Positions 24,350-32,686 of a DNA stretch of 52,423 nt are shown here, piece by piece (position 1 is the stretch's first letter; each line of letters opens with the position of its first letter). The position numbers and the translations under genes are program-made. The stretch is taken from the IMG/VR virus record IMGVR_UViG_3300001918_000036, positions 1 through 52,423 of that record; one strand, 5' to 3'. This stretch comes from a virus. The notes beneath the pieces were generated by a model. That model had not been told where the DNA came from. It ran no database searches and saw only the letters and a program-made list of their open reading frames with translations.

Positions 24350-24526
24350 TTATAAGCTAAGTGCTGGCCCCGCCAGCTTTGAAAATAACGGAGCCAGTAT
24401 GCCAAAAAGCGCCGCTAATACTAGCGGCGCTTTATCGTTATTTCGGTTCGGATCTTGACCGGAACCGTCGTCCGGCCAATACGGACGTGCTTCGTAACCG
24501 TGCGAACTCGTTTGATCATGACTCAT
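24350..24526 (-). CDS. Small single-span membrane protein (frame A of nested pair)
   Basis: MSHDQTSSHGYEARPYWPDD begins a 58-residue ORF with a hydrophilic N-terminus and a hydrophobic C-terminus (LVLAALFGILAPLFSKLAGP). A GTG at 24550 would add eight residues. Its ATG has AGGAGG only one base upstream, a poor spacing, and the hairpin terminator lies within the coding region. Either this or the overlapping frame B peptide, or both, may be translated. Confidence 0.4.
   Translation of the reverse strand: MSHDQTSSHGYEARPYWPDDGSGQDPNRNNDKAPLVLAALFGILAPLFSKLAGPALSL
24404..24430 (-). terminator. Rho-independent terminator after small ORFs
   Basis: A perfect 9-bp stem (GCGCCGCTA and complement) with a four-base loop is followed on the minus strand by TTTTT. 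Confidence 0.8.
24421..24519 (-). CDS. 32-residue basic peptide (frame B of nested pair)
   Basis: MIKRVRTVTKHVRIGRTTVP begins a 32-residue peptide that is very rich in K, R, T and V. Its ATG lies eight bases after AGGAGG, ideal spacing, and the stop codon falls inside the terminator hairpin, the normal ending of a small gene. On these grounds it is at least as likely as the overlapping membrane ORF. A nucleic-acid-binding role would suit the charge but is a guess. Confidence 0.45.
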   Translation of the reverse strand: MIKRVRTVTKHVRIGRTTVPVKIRTEITIKRR

Positions 24527-24550
24527 GCCTCCTTGAGACAGAGATAACAC

Positions 24551-24704
24551 CTTGCTGGATTGCAGGATACCGCGATCTTAATCAATAGACTTAAAAACGA
24601 TCAAGATTTAAGTTATAAGTTTTATTAATTAAATTTGGTCAGCCAATGGCAAAATTGTAGATATGATGTGGTCTTACGATGTGTGATGTCTAATTTTTTA
24701 AATT
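24551..24704. promoter_or_regulatory. AT-rich divergent control region
   Basis: The 150 bases between the minus-strand small ORFs and the plus-strand MerR-like gene are strongly AT-rich and contain TATGAT (24662-24667) as a plausible -10 element for the plus strand. No -35 at standard spacing is convincing. No gene is seen here. Confidence 0.4.
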
Positions 24705-25217
24705 ATGAGTAACGTAATTGATGGTTTTACAAGACAGGAGACACTAGCTTTAACCGGGACAACCCCAAATCAGCTCTTTTATCTTGAAAAGACTGGCTTG
24801 ATCATCCCGACTCGGATTGGCAGTAATAAACGCCCGACAGTCATATTTTCCTGGGAACAAATCCTTGAAATTCGCGCTATCAGGAGCCTTCGCTCTGATA
24901 CCTCGCTCCAAAGCATCAGGAAGGTAATCGATTATTTAAATGAATACGGATTTGAAGACCAGCTTAGAGACAAGCTCTTGGTTGCGGTAGATGATCAGGT
25001 CTTCTGGATTCGCTCTGACTGGAGTGACTTTCACAAGCAGAAAGAAATGAAAGCTCTTGTTGTAGCTAGCAAAGGGAACAAGGGGCTTGGCCAATACACT
25101 CTGACAGTTCTCCCGTCATTTAAAGACATCGTTGAGGAAATCTGGAGAGCTGCGGAATCCTCAAGCGTTGTTGATTTTGAAAGCTTTAAAGCAAGGGCAA
25201 AGGCAAAGCCAGCCTGA
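24705..25217 (+). CDS. MerR-like / VapB45-type HTH regulator
   Basis: A 170-residue protein. Residues 5-75 form a MerR-type winged helix (FTRQETLALTGTTPNQLFYL; EKTGLIIPTRIG; FSWEQILEIRAIRSLR). The C-terminal part (QLRDKLLVAVDDQVFWIRSD; VLPSFKDIVEEIWRA) resembles the DUF433-type region of VapB45-like antitoxins of cyanobacteria. A VapC45-like toxin would be expected next, but none is recognisable downstream. It could therefore be an orphan antitoxin or the regulator of this island. AT-rich and on the opposite strand to the structural operon. Confidence 0.65.
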   Translation: MSNVIDGFTRQETLALTGTTPNQLFYLEKTGLIIPTRIGSNKRPTVIFSWEQILEIRAIRSLRSDTSLQSIRKVIDYLNEYGFEDQLRDKLLVAVDDQVFWIRSDWSDFHKQKEMKALVVASKGNKGLGQYTLTVLPSFKDIVEEIWRAAESSSVVDFESFKARAKAKPA

Positions 25218-25957
25218 TTTTGGCAAGCCCATTTTTAGATACCGTTTCAGCGCTCATCGTCAGCATGCAGAGGAAGTTTCAGGTCTTTCCCTGCACTGTA
25301 ATGGGTTGCTCGCCCATCGATACTATTCCAAGATCAAACTGCGCTTTGCTTTCTACTCGCCTCAGAGATAGACATATAATGACTCGCTTTATGTAGCCGA
25401 GATCGTTGCAGGCATAAGCATTTGAGCGATTGCACTTCTCGCGCTTCAATCGGCCACACCCTTTGCGCTATAGGGCTTTTTGGTTATAGAGGGTCAGGAT
25501 TTTAACCGATTTTCATGAAGTTGACGGCGATCGCCCTCCCATACGGAGGCGCGATTATATGTGCCCAGGTGTACTACTTTTTCGGTACAGTTCGCGGGGC
25601 CAAAAGTAGCACCAGGACATCACTTCACGAAGCCTTCACGCAACTTTGCCACCAGTTGATCGAAACGACCTCATTCGTGACACTTTCGCAATACTCGCCG
25701 AAACCCTAGCAAACAATAAGGTTGTGGGCGATCGCCCCTCGTTTAAATCAGTTGTTTTAATTGCTGAAACCTGCCAGGGATAAGCAATACACAACAGTCG
25801 GCGTACTGATCGGCTACGAGAGAATGCGGGTTTGAGCGATCGCCCCTTTGAATCGTTTTGCAAAAGCCTTGCTGTAAGCGAGTTTGGGCGATTTTACGAA
25901 ACGGGTTGACGCGCCGAAAATAGAGGTGTTGTTTACCTCGTTAGGAGGCACCCCATC
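25218..25957. other. 740-base stretch without a convincing gene
   Basis: Only short ORFs occur here (for example 25515-25709 on plus and 25636-25863 on minus), and none has a good ribosome site or a protein-like composition. Several HIP1 octamers are present. It may hold the decayed remains of a gene following the MerR-like regulator, such as its toxin partner, but I cannot show this. Confidence 0.5.
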
Positions 25958-26341
25958 ATGTCCGGTCTCGAAATCGTTCTCGACATCACCGTTTCCGTCG
26001 TCCTGCTCTGGCTCTGCGGAGAATCCCGCAAGCGGGAGTACGTTTCCCCCGTTCCGGTTGTGGAGCCACAGGCCCCCGCCGAAGTGGCAGAGGTGGCGAT
26101 CGCCCCTGTGCCACCTGCACCCATCACCCCCGCCCCTGTTCTCGACCTCAGCCTGGAGGAAATCGAGGCGGAGGAAGCCCGCTTCCCAGTTCTCTCCACC
26201 CGCCCCATCCGGGCCACTAATGGCCGCAAGCGGGTAGACGACCTACTCGCCCGGATACACGCCCAGCAGGAGGTGGAGGCCGTCTGGGATGCCGCCGCCC
26301 TAGCCACAGCCCAGGTAGCTGTCACCGCCCTGCGAAGGTAG
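25958..26341 (+). CDS. Membrane-anchored Pro/Glu-rich protein
   Basis: A 127-residue protein with AGGAGG nine bases before the ATG. The N-terminus (VLDITVSVVLLWLCGESRKR) is one transmembrane segment with basic residues inside. A P/V/A-rich linker follows (about 30-65), then a helical charged part (RKRVDDLLARIHAQQEVEAV). It ends just before a very strong HIP1-centred terminator. It is high in GC and unlike its AT-rich neighbours. Function unknown; an envelope-facing accessory such as a superinfection-exclusion factor is possible but unsupported. Confidence 0.6.
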   Translation: MSGLEIVLDITVSVVLLWLCGESRKREYVSPVPVVEPQAPAEVAEVAIAPVPPAPITPAPVLDLSLEEIEAEEARFPVLSTRPIRATNGRKRVDDLLARIHAQQEVEAVWDAAALATAQVAVTALRR

Positions 26342-26355
26342 CAGGGCTACGCAAC

Positions 26356-26399
26356 AAAAAAGTGGGGGGGGTGGCGATCGCCACCCCCCCCACTTTTTT
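26356..26399. terminator. Bidirectional terminator centred on HIP1
   Basis: A 44-bp perfect palindrome: A6-GTG8-TGGCGA meets its complement at GCGATCGC and ends in T6. It separates the plus-strand accessory gene from the convergent MuF unit and provides T-runs on both strands. Confidence 0.85.
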
Positions 26400-26402
26400 T
26401 GG

Positions 26403-26582
26403 CTATCTCTCCAGTAGGCTTTCGATTCCTCCGTCTACCAGGAATGCCTCAATTAGGTCGCCAATCTTCGAGGCTTCCTCCTCAGATTCAGCCTGATCAG
26501 CCAAACCCTCCAACTCCTCTAAGGCTGCCTCGCTACGGTCGCTACCCCGTACAATTTCTAGCGCTTTTTCAAGGTTTGTCAT
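26403..26582 (-). CDS. 59-residue acidic protein coupled to MuF-zincin gene
   Basis: MTNLEKALEIVRGSDRSEAA begins a 59-residue, very acidic helical protein (LADQAESEEEASKI; LIEAFLVDGGIESLLER). Its ATG overlaps the MuF stop (ATGA), and the gene ends at the strong palindromic terminator, so it belongs to the same transcript. Size, acidity and position after a protein with an extra enzymatic C-terminus suggest an inhibitor or immunity partner, but a simple head-assembly helper is equally possible. Not assigned to a family. Confidence 0.6.
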   Translation of the reverse strand: MTNLEKALEIVRGSDRSEAALEELEGLADQAESEEEASKIGDLIEAFLVDGGIESLLER

Positions 26583-28294
26583 TCGAGCCTTCTAGGGGCG
26601 GATACCGCCTGGTTAACAGCATTTTCAATAAATTCAGCTCCAACCGGATCATATCTCCGATACTCGTCAGCATCCAGCATCCAGGCAGTAAAGTGTTCTG
26701 CAAACCATTCCCTATCGTTGGTTTGAGAATATTCGCTGAGATTCTTTGCAGCTCCCGGTCGTGGTGGTGTGCCAGCCGTGAAATGTACCTGATGACCCAT
26801 CTCGTGCAGGTAGGTCACGAAATTTTGAGAATCTACGGCGCTGACTGAGTCACTCTGCCCCCTAGCTGCCGATGATGCCGACCAGCGAAGTTTGCTCTCG
26901 GAGTCACGAACTAAGGTTTGCACAACCTGCCTGAGCCGTGCAGGGTCGGGGGTGAAATCACTGCCTTGTCCAGCAGAATTAGTGGATACAACTACATGCC
27001 GAAACACATTAGCAGTAAAACCATTGGAACCGCTCTTGGGAGCGATCGCAATAGGCATCACCTTTTTGTTATTGAATCCCTTTTGATAGCGAAGTTGCTG
27101 CAACGCAAGCGTGACCTGCCTGGCTCGTGATTGCGAGCTATCCCATAGAAAAACCTGAAGATCTTGCTGTTGAACAAACTGTCGAAACAGGCCAACTCTC
27201 CCACTCGCCCCAGGAGTATCGATTGAATCCAGTGCTGAATCCAACGAATTTGGCTTAAAGCGTTGATTTAGCGTTATGACATGACCTTCAGGCATAGCAG
27301 AAGGTGAGGTTACGCTGCCCCTGTTCTGCGATCTCCCGCTTTGCTGTGGTGGATTTAGGCGAGCTTGCCCCGGTTTCCAGATTGGCTCAGGTGCGGTGGT
27401 GAGACCTGCTGCCCGCTCAAAGGGTGATGGGCCATAGTTAGGACTTCCGCCATCCCGTTCCAGGTCGCGGAGGCGATCGCTCACGTATTGAGCCATGAAT
27501 TCATCGTCAGTATCCCAGGAAGCTTTCCAGGGAACCGGGATGCATCTGCACCGGGGGTGTGCTGGGATGCGGATTTTTCCGGTTTCATACACCCGACCAT
27601 TACGGGCCACGCAAAAAGGGCACACCTCGCCAACTGACACCACCCACTGCACCCCTTCAACGCCACCCTGCTGGTATCGCCGTTGCGCGGCATCGTTCAG
27701 GGCTGACATAGTTTCTGTGCGTGCGATCGTCTCCGCACGGAACCGGGTGATGCCCAGTTGCCCTCTCAACTGCTCTGTGGCCCTGCGTGGTCCCCACCCC
27801 TGGATGAGCGATTGCTCGATGATGCCGCTTGCTCTCCCCCGGAACTCCTCATTCCAGCGATACAGTCGCCGCACCCCATCACGGGCCTGCAACGCTACTG
27901 CCTCAATCGGGATAGCCGTGTACTGGCGAAGGTCACTGTTAGGGGCGATCGCCGCTGCCAGTTCCCCAGCCATCTCTGCCCCCAGGGCTTCAGCCTCTTG
28001 CAGCATGGCCTCAAACCTTTGCGTGTATGCCTCTTCCTGGCTGGGGTCGATGATGTCGAGTAGTGGCCCCAGCTCCGACATCAGGGCTGCTGCCTGCGCC
28101 CGTGCGGTGAGGCTCAACTGCTCATCCTGCATCCGGCTGTACAACCGCACAAATTCTGCTTCCAGGTCGTCGTAGGCTGCCAGCAGCGAGGCATCGAGCG
28201 ACCGCACAACGTTGTCTTCCAGGTCGTTCGCTACTCCGTCGTACCGTTGGATTAGCCGTAGCGCTTCCTCATTCACTCCGTCACCTTCAGCCAA
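26579..28294 (-). CDS. MuF/SPP1 gp7-type minor head protein fused to zincin-like domain
   Basis: A 571-residue protein. The central MuF domain shows the helix RFRAETIARTETMSALNDAA and the cysteine cluster VCPFCVARNG...HPRCRC with IPAHPRCRCIPVPW. After a linker the C-terminal 200 residues form an added domain. It has HEMGH at 497-501 (HExxH) and an EWFAEHFTAW element at 529-538 that could supply the third zinc ligand, the arrangement of zincin metallopeptidases. MuF proteins are packaged in the head and injected; fused toxin or effector domains are known in this family. Whether this one is an injected protease, a prohead maturation protease or a toxin is open. Confidence 0.85.
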   Translation of the reverse strand: MAEGDGVNEEALRLIQRYDGVANDLEDNVVRSLDASLLAAYDDLEAEFVRLYSRMQDEQLSLTARAQAAALMSELGPLLDIIDPSQEEAYTQRFEAMLQEAEALGAEMAGELAAAIAPNSDLRQYTAIPIEAVALQARDGVRRLYRWNEEFRGRASGIIEQSLIQGWGPRRATEQLRGQLGITRFRAETIARTETMSALNDAAQRRYQQGGVEGVQWVVSVGEVCPFCVARNGRVYETGKIRIPAHPRCRCIPVPWKASWDTDDEFMAQYVSDRLRDLERDGGSPNYGPSPFERAAGLTTAPEPIWKPGQARLNPPQQSGRSQNRGSVTSPSAMPEGHVITLNQRFKPNSLDSALDSIDTPGASGRVGLFRQFVQQQDLQVFLWDSSQSRARQVTLALQQLRYQKGFNNKKVMPIAIAPKSGSNGFTANVFRHVVVSTNSAGQGSDFTPDPARLRQVVQTLVRDSESKLRWSASSAARGQSDSVSAVDSQNFVTYLHEMGHQVHFTAGTPPRPGAAKNLSEYSQTNDREWFAEHFTAWMLDADEYRRYDPVGAEFIENAVNQAVSAPRRLE

Positions 28295-28506
28295 AACTCA
28301 ACCTTCGCCTCAGGGTTGGAGCCGCTCAGGTGAAAGGCTAAGGCCAGAAATTCTTCCATCTCCAGGGGGCGATCGCCGCTCTGCACCATCACCTCGCAGC
28401 CTGGAATCACAAAGTTACGCCGCTGCGGGGGTTGGATTTGGGTCTCTGGTTCCGTTTGCGGGGGCTGGGTCTTCCGTTTGCTGTTGCCTTTGCCTGCTGC
28501 TGCCAT
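28273..28506 (-). CDS. Small protein between portal and MuF
   Basis: A 77-residue ORF overlapping the portal 3' end (92 bases) and the MuF start (22 bases). The first half is a K/Q/P-rich tail; the second half looks folded (NFVIPGCEVMVQSGDRPLEM; EEFLALAFHLSGSNPEAKVE). The overlap with both neighbours suggests coupled expression. Unknown family; the N-terminal part may be read only because it overlaps the disordered portal tail. Confidence 0.5.
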   Translation of the reverse strand: MAAAGKGNSKRKTQPPQTEPETQIQPPQRRNFVIPGCEVMVQSGDRPLEMEEFLALAFHLSGSNPEAKVEFWLKVTE

Positions 28507-29878
28507 TGCCGTTATCTCCTAGCCCCATCGGGTCTGGGGGTGTGCGTCGTGCGGTCTGGGTTCGCTTCTCCTCATCGATGAGGGCTATCTCTGCGTCGGG
28601 GTCATCGGCCAGTCCAGATTTGGCGATCGCCGACGCTCGGCTCAATAGTCCGGCCTGATAGTCGGCCCGAATCTCAGCACGTTCTGGTGCACTAAGCTTT
28701 CCAGTCGTGATGCTTAGTTCCACCACAGCTTCAAGGTCCTCATAGCCAAGAATCCTCAGCACGATATTCAGGGTGTTGGCGATCGCCGACTCAATGGGGC
28801 GTTTCCAGCCGCGCAGATGCAGCTCAAACCCTGCACGGGCCTGAAGCCGGGATTCGCCTGATAAGCCGCCGTCGCCCGTGCTCAGTAGGTGCCCCTGGCG
28901 AAATTCCAGGTAGAGCAGGGTGCGGTTGATTTGGATGGATTGCTCAAAGGTCGAAATCTGTACTGGCTGCGATTCGTAGATAGATGGGCTGGTGTAGCTG
29001 GGGTTCTGCTCGTCCCCGCTGGGGATGCCGTAAAGGTATTGGTCGATTCCAGGGCCGCGCTCCACCTCAATCGGGTTGCCGTCCTCATCCTGAGGAAATT
29101 CTGCATTCAGTAGGGTGCGCTCGCGAAACCCGGCAATTTCCTGATTTCGCACCATCATGGTCAGCGAATGGCAGATGGCCCCCTGCTTCTGCTTTGCGCT
29201 GGGGGTCAGTAGTGATGGCATACGGATGGACTGGCAGAGCCAGCGGCCACCCGTATCAAGGGTTATAGGCTCTGCGCCAGTCCCATCTGCAATGACGAGT
29301 TTCCGGTCCTCGTTAAATTGCTGGGTTTCCGTTCCCTGAGCGTGGCTGTAGGTGAGCTTATCCACAAAGCCATCCATACCCCTGGTCACCTGCACAGAAC
29401 CCGCCTTGGGGGCGTGCAGATGAATCCTGTGGAGCGGGTCTGGATCATTGGAAAAACGTTCTGGTTGCCACAACCGCAGCGAACCCTCGCCTGTAACTCC
29501 GACGGATAAAACAAATTCGCTCCACGGGTCGGACTGCTGGAAATTGGTGGCCAGTGGGTCAATTTCTAAGCTCTGCTGCTCTACCCAATCGATCCACCGT
29601 TGCAGTAGGCCCTCTGCCTGGGTGACGCGATCGCCCTCTGCCCTCTGCCCTGTGCTGTCTTTCAGATGCCAGGTAAATGGCTCCGAGATGAGGCCGTCCT
29701 TCCAATTGCCCACCAGCTCTGCCACCACGTTGTGGCCCTGAAAAACGCGCCTCAGGGCTGCCATGCGATCGGTGTATTTGGGATCGCGCGGGTTGAACGT
29801 AGGCCCGATCCAGGCCACGTTGAACAGGTCATCCCCCTTGTAATAGGCAATATTCTCTTGGATTAAGTTGGAGGCCAT
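28415..29878 (-). CDS. Portal protein
   Basis: A 487-residue protein between large terminase and MuF, the standard place. It starts MASNLIQENIAYYKGDDLFN and contains RMAALRRVFQGHNVVAELVG, GVTGEGSLRLWQPERF, and a helical wing/crown region with ERTLLNAEFPQDEDG and LEFRQGHLLSTGDGGLSGES. The last 60 residues are disordered (Q, N, P rich). Portals form the dodecameric DNA channel at one vertex and bind terminase. I identify it from order, size and this layout and cannot name the Pfam subfamily. Confidence 0.85.
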   Translation of the reverse strand: MASNLIQENIAYYKGDDLFNVAWIGPTFNPRDPKYTDRMAALRRVFQGHNVVAELVGNWKDGLISEPFTWHLKDSTGQRAEGDRVTQAEGLLQRWIDWVEQQSLEIDPLATNFQQSDPWSEFVLSVGVTGEGSLRLWQPERFSNDPDPLHRIHLHAPKAGSVQVTRGMDGFVDKLTYSHAQGTETQQFNEDRKLVIADGTGAEPITLDTGGRWLCQSIRMPSLLTPSAKQKQGAICHSLTMMVRNQEIAGFRERTLLNAEFPQDEDGNPIEVERGPGIDQYLYGIPSGDEQNPSYTSPSIYESQPVQISTFEQSIQINRTLLYLEFRQGHLLSTGDGGLSGESRLQARAGFELHLRGWKRPIESAIANTLNIVLRILGYEDLEAVVELSITTGKLSAPERAEIRADYQAGLLSRASAIAKSGLADDPDAEIALIDEEKRTQTARRTPPDPMGLGDNGNGSSRQRQQQTEDPAPANGTRDPNPTPAAA

Positions 29879-29927
29879 GTGGGAATACGCAGGCGATCGC
29901 TACGGCCTGAGTATTCCTGAGAGACGC

Positions 29928-31271
29928 TTATCCCCAGTTAGAGGCAGATCTAGCCCTGTGACCCTTGGCTGGTTTCCGTGCCTTCATGACGGGTTCAAGA
30001 GCATAGCGGAGCGCATCGATGAGGTGGTTGTGCGCGTCGATAATGATGGGCAACACGTCTCCACTAAGGCGATCGACCTTGTAGCTGTAAAGCCGCGCCT
30101 CTTCAATAGCGTGCTTACACCTGGGATGGAACACAATCTGCTCGTAACTCCGCAGATGGGCGATGCCATCCTCCACAGAACCTGCCCCTTTCACAGCTCC
30201 AACCAGTTGCGGGATTGCAGGGCATCCAGCATCGTTACCCGATGGCGATCGCCCCTTTCGCACATGATTGATGGACTCAGGCCGTGAGCTGTCGGCCCTC
30301 ACTGGGTAACGGTCGATTTCCGGAATATCAGCCAGCCACAGTGCCCCTACATCATCCAACTCCAGGCTGTGGGCATAGCTCTCGCGCTCCACGTACAGCT
30401 TCCGGCCATAAATCCAGCAGCGCACCGCTGTGGTCGGGTCAGAGCCAAAACCCCAGTCGCCTCCGTGGTAGGGGCCATCCCAATCAGCACCAGGCTCAAA
30501 CTCTGCGATCGCCCACTTGCCATTCAGAATCTGAGCATGCGACCGCACCCAGAAACCGCCTTCCCAAATGTGTTGGTAAGCATCTGGATCGGTCGCAGCC
30601 ATCTCGCGCCGCTCCTCATCCAGCACCGATGGGAAATGGGGGTTTTCGTCCCAGTTGACTCGCCGCACATAGGCATTCTGGCGAGTTTTGGCTACTAGCT
30701 CCTGATAGACCGTATCCGCTTCATTTAATGGGTTAAAGGAAACCCAAACCTCGCTCCCCTCCTCTCGAATGGTGGGGATGACGGTTCTCCAGGATTCCTG
30801 GCTGATGGTCTGCGCCTCCTCAAACCAGCAGTGAGTAATGCCAGCCATCGATTTGATGCTGGAGACGTTGTGCCTCACCCCTTTAAACAGGAACTGGGAG
30901 CCATTCAGGCCAATGATGGTATCCGTCTGCACCCGGTAGAAATCATCCAGGCCCAGCTCAGAAATCCGCTCCTTGAGTAGGGCATGAACCGATTCCTTGA
31001 TGGATTCCTGGAACTCGCGAGCGCACAGCACACGGATTTTGCGAGCCAGGCCCGTGATGAGCAGCGCATCGGCGATCGCATAACTCTTACCACTGCCACG
31101 GCCCCCGTAGAGGCACTTGTAACGAGCCGGGTCGAATAGGGGTCGTGCCCACTCCACAATTGCTGCTGCTAGCCGTGCAGCATCTTCTGGGCGATCGCTC
31201 CCCTCGGCAATGCCCAACTCCGCCTCTAATCCTTCAACAAAATCCTGCTTTAGGCTCGCTGCTGTTGCCAC
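29928..31271 (-). CDS. terL: Terminase large subunit
   Basis: A 447-residue ATPase-nuclease. Walker A is GGRGSGKS (residues 56-63), Walker B-like WFEEA follows ITHC, and SFNPLNEAD resembles the coupling motif. The C-terminal RNase H-like nuclease shows the acidic positions GGDWGFGSDP, VRADSSRPE and IDAHNHLIDALRYAL. The layout is that of the PBSX/terminase-3 family. It pumps and cuts DNA at the portal. It overlaps the small subunit by 22 bases. Confidence 0.95.
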   Translation of the reverse strand: MATAASLKQDFVEGLEAELGIAEGSDRPEDAARLAAAIVEWARPLFDPARYKCLYGGRGSGKSYAIADALLITGLARKIRVLCAREFQESIKESVHALLKERISELGLDDFYRVQTDTIIGLNGSQFLFKGVRHNVSSIKSMAGITHCWFEEAQTISQESWRTVIPTIREEGSEVWVSFNPLNEADTVYQELVAKTRQNAYVRRVNWDENPHFPSVLDEERREMAATDPDAYQHIWEGGFWVRSHAQILNGKWAIAEFEPGADWDGPYHGGDWGFGSDPTTAVRCWIYGRKLYVERESYAHSLELDDVGALWLADIPEIDRYPVRADSSRPESINHVRKGRSPSGNDAGCPAIPQLVGAVKGAGSVEDGIAHLRSYEQIVFHPRCKHAIEEARLYSYKVDRLSGDVLPIIIDAHNHLIDALRYALEPVMKARKPAKGHRARSASNWG

Positions 31272-31759
31272 TGCCGTCTCAACTCAGCAGCAAATTCCTG
31301 GGGCGAGTAGCCGAGGGCGATCGCCCGTTCTGCTAAGGCTTCAGCCGTAGGTGGGGCCAGTTTTAACCGCAACTCAATCAACTTACAAAGGGCGCTGGCT
31401 AGGCTCGCCATATCCCGACCGCTGATCAGTGTGATTGGGCCATCATCCCCCACGCATTCCCGGCCTGCCATCATGCCACTTACGTCAGTCAGGGCCAGGT
31501 CTACAAGCTCTAACGGCTTAAAATCTTCAGGCTTCTGCGATCGCCTCGATCGAGTGGTGTTATCCTCTCTGGCTGCGCGGGCTTCGCTGATACCCACGAC
31601 CTTCCGAGCGGTCTTAAGGTCAGTCCATTTACCCTCTTCATCCTCCGTAGCCCAACGCTCTACTGTACGCCTGCTCACGCCAAGCTTTTGGGCTATCGCA
31701 TCCATCGATAGCCCTTCATTTAGGTACAGCCGCTTGCCTTCCGATCTGTTGTCCGACAC
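31250..31759 (-). CDS. terS: Terminase small subunit
   Basis: A 169-residue protein with an N-terminal helix-turn-helix (LNEGLSMDAIAQKLGVSRRT, followed by VERWATEDEEGKW) and a helical C-terminal half for oligomerisation and terminase binding. It lies directly upstream of and overlaps the large subunit gene. It would recognise the packaging site. This is the first gene of the structural operon. Confidence 0.85.
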   Translation of the reverse strand: MSDNRSEGKRLYLNEGLSMDAIAQKLGVSRRTVERWATEDEEGKWTDLKTARKVVGISEARAAREDNTTRSRRSQKPEDFKPLELVDLALTDVSGMMAGRECVGDDGPITLISGRDMASLASALCKLIELRLKLAPPTAEALAERAIALGYSPQEFAAELRRQWQQQRA

Positions 31760-31864
31760 GTTCCGACATATTCCGATCCGACATTCTCAGAGTTCCCTCT
31801 GTGCTTGTGTTTCGTGGTTTGTCGGAGCGTGAGATTTCTGACATTAGAGGACGATTGGGCAAGT

Positions 31865-32137
31865 TTATTCCACTACCCAAAAAGTTATGGCACGGGCACC
31901 CTCTGCTTCTTCTTCAACATATTCAAAGGGGTAAAACACGCCTTCCTGAGGATCTTCAACGGTTGCCACGTAGCTGTGAACTACTCTCCCCTCAGGTGGC
32001 TTGCCATACTCCGCCTCAATAGCGGATAGAAACTGCTCTGGATCGTGTTTGCCATAGGAGTAGTACCGGATAAACCTATCCTCTGAGCTAGGTTTAGTCA
32101 GTTCGAGGGGGTTTAATTCATTGCCTGTATTCATCAC
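31865..32137 (-). CDS. Hypothetical protein upstream of terminase
   Basis: A 90-residue ORF (MMNTGNELNPLELTKPSSED; AIEAEYGKPPEGRVVHSYVA; FYPFEYVEEEAEGARAITFW), acidic and mixed alpha/beta, with normal codon use. It is about 100 bases upstream of the small terminase start and reads the same way, so it may be the first gene of the late operon. No family recognised. The first ATG is followed by a second one, either of which may be used. Confidence 0.55.
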   Translation of the reverse strand: MMNTGNELNPLELTKPSSEDRFIRYYSYGKHDPEQFLSAIEAEYGKPPEGRVVHSYVATVEDPQEGVFYPFEYVEEEAEGARAITFWVVE

Positions 32138-32221
32138 AGTTCACTTGAAAGGTTACTCCGCCAGTGTCTTCTATCCCCAAAACTTTCTTCAAGACAAGCT
32201 TAGGCTTGTCTTGACAGCGCT

Positions 32222-32244
32222 AAAAAAGCCCCCTTTTGGGGGCT
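32222..32244 (-). terminator. Rho-independent terminator of HU gene
   Basis: GCCCCC-TTTT-GGGGGC hairpin; on the minus strand it is followed by TTTTTT. It lies 35 bases past the HU stop. Confidence 0.85.
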
Positions 32245-32278
32245 CGCATAGCTGTTGAGGAGGAGAACATTGAGGTCG

Positions 32279-32557
32279 TTATTCCGGAGATACCATCTCC
32301 TTGAAAAGTTTGCCTGCGCTGAATCCAGGAACCGTTGTGGCCGGGATTTCTATCGTTTCTCCTGTTTTTGGATTGCGGCCTTCGCGGGCCTTGCGCTCGC
32401 GGGGCTCGAAAGAACCGAAGCCTACCAGAACGACCTTTTCGCCCTGGGATACAGCTTCCATGATGGACTCCATCGCAGCAGTCACGATGCCTTCAGCAAC
32501 CTTCTTTGTGACATTGGCTTTCTCAGCCACTTTGTCCACCAGTTCACCTTTGTTCAT
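32279..32557 (-). CDS. HU-family DNA-bending protein
   Basis: A 92-residue HU/IHF-like protein: MNKGELVDKVAEKANVTKKV at the start, VVLVGFGSFEPRERKAREGR with the conserved GFGSF turn and basic arm, NPKTGETIEIPA as the DNA-intercalating arm, and FSAGKLFKEMV at the end. Length is exactly that of cyanobacterial HU. Placed next to the integrase and with its own ribosome site and terminator, it may assist site-specific recombination or packaging, or substitute for host HU during infection. Confidence 0.95.
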   Translation of the reverse strand: MNKGELVDKVAEKANVTKKVAEGIVTAAMESIMEAVSQGEKVVLVGFGSFEPRERKAREGRNPKTGETIEIPATTVPGFSAGKLFKEMVSPE

Positions 32558-32686
32558 AGTCAGATCTCCGAAAGGCTTGATTCAGGGGAATTGTAGCAAC
32601 AGTTCAGAAGTTTGAGACATGTTTGAGTTTTTTCTGCTTTTGGCTGCGATCGCCCTAACCACAAGCCTTTTCCTGGATTCTGCCAC

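Noticed and set aside
25515-25709. 64-codon ORF as a toxin partner for the MerR/VapB45-like gene
   Set aside because: No PIN-domain acidic pattern, no ribosome site, and 300 bases away from the regulator.
26403-26582. Definite immunity gene for a MuF toxin
   Set aside because: Only coupling and acidity support it; kept as a candidate and not as a call.
27495-28175. 226-codon plus-strand ORF opposite MuF
   Set aside because: Shadow frame of the well-supported MuF domain; Cys/Arg/Ser-rich composition is not protein-like.
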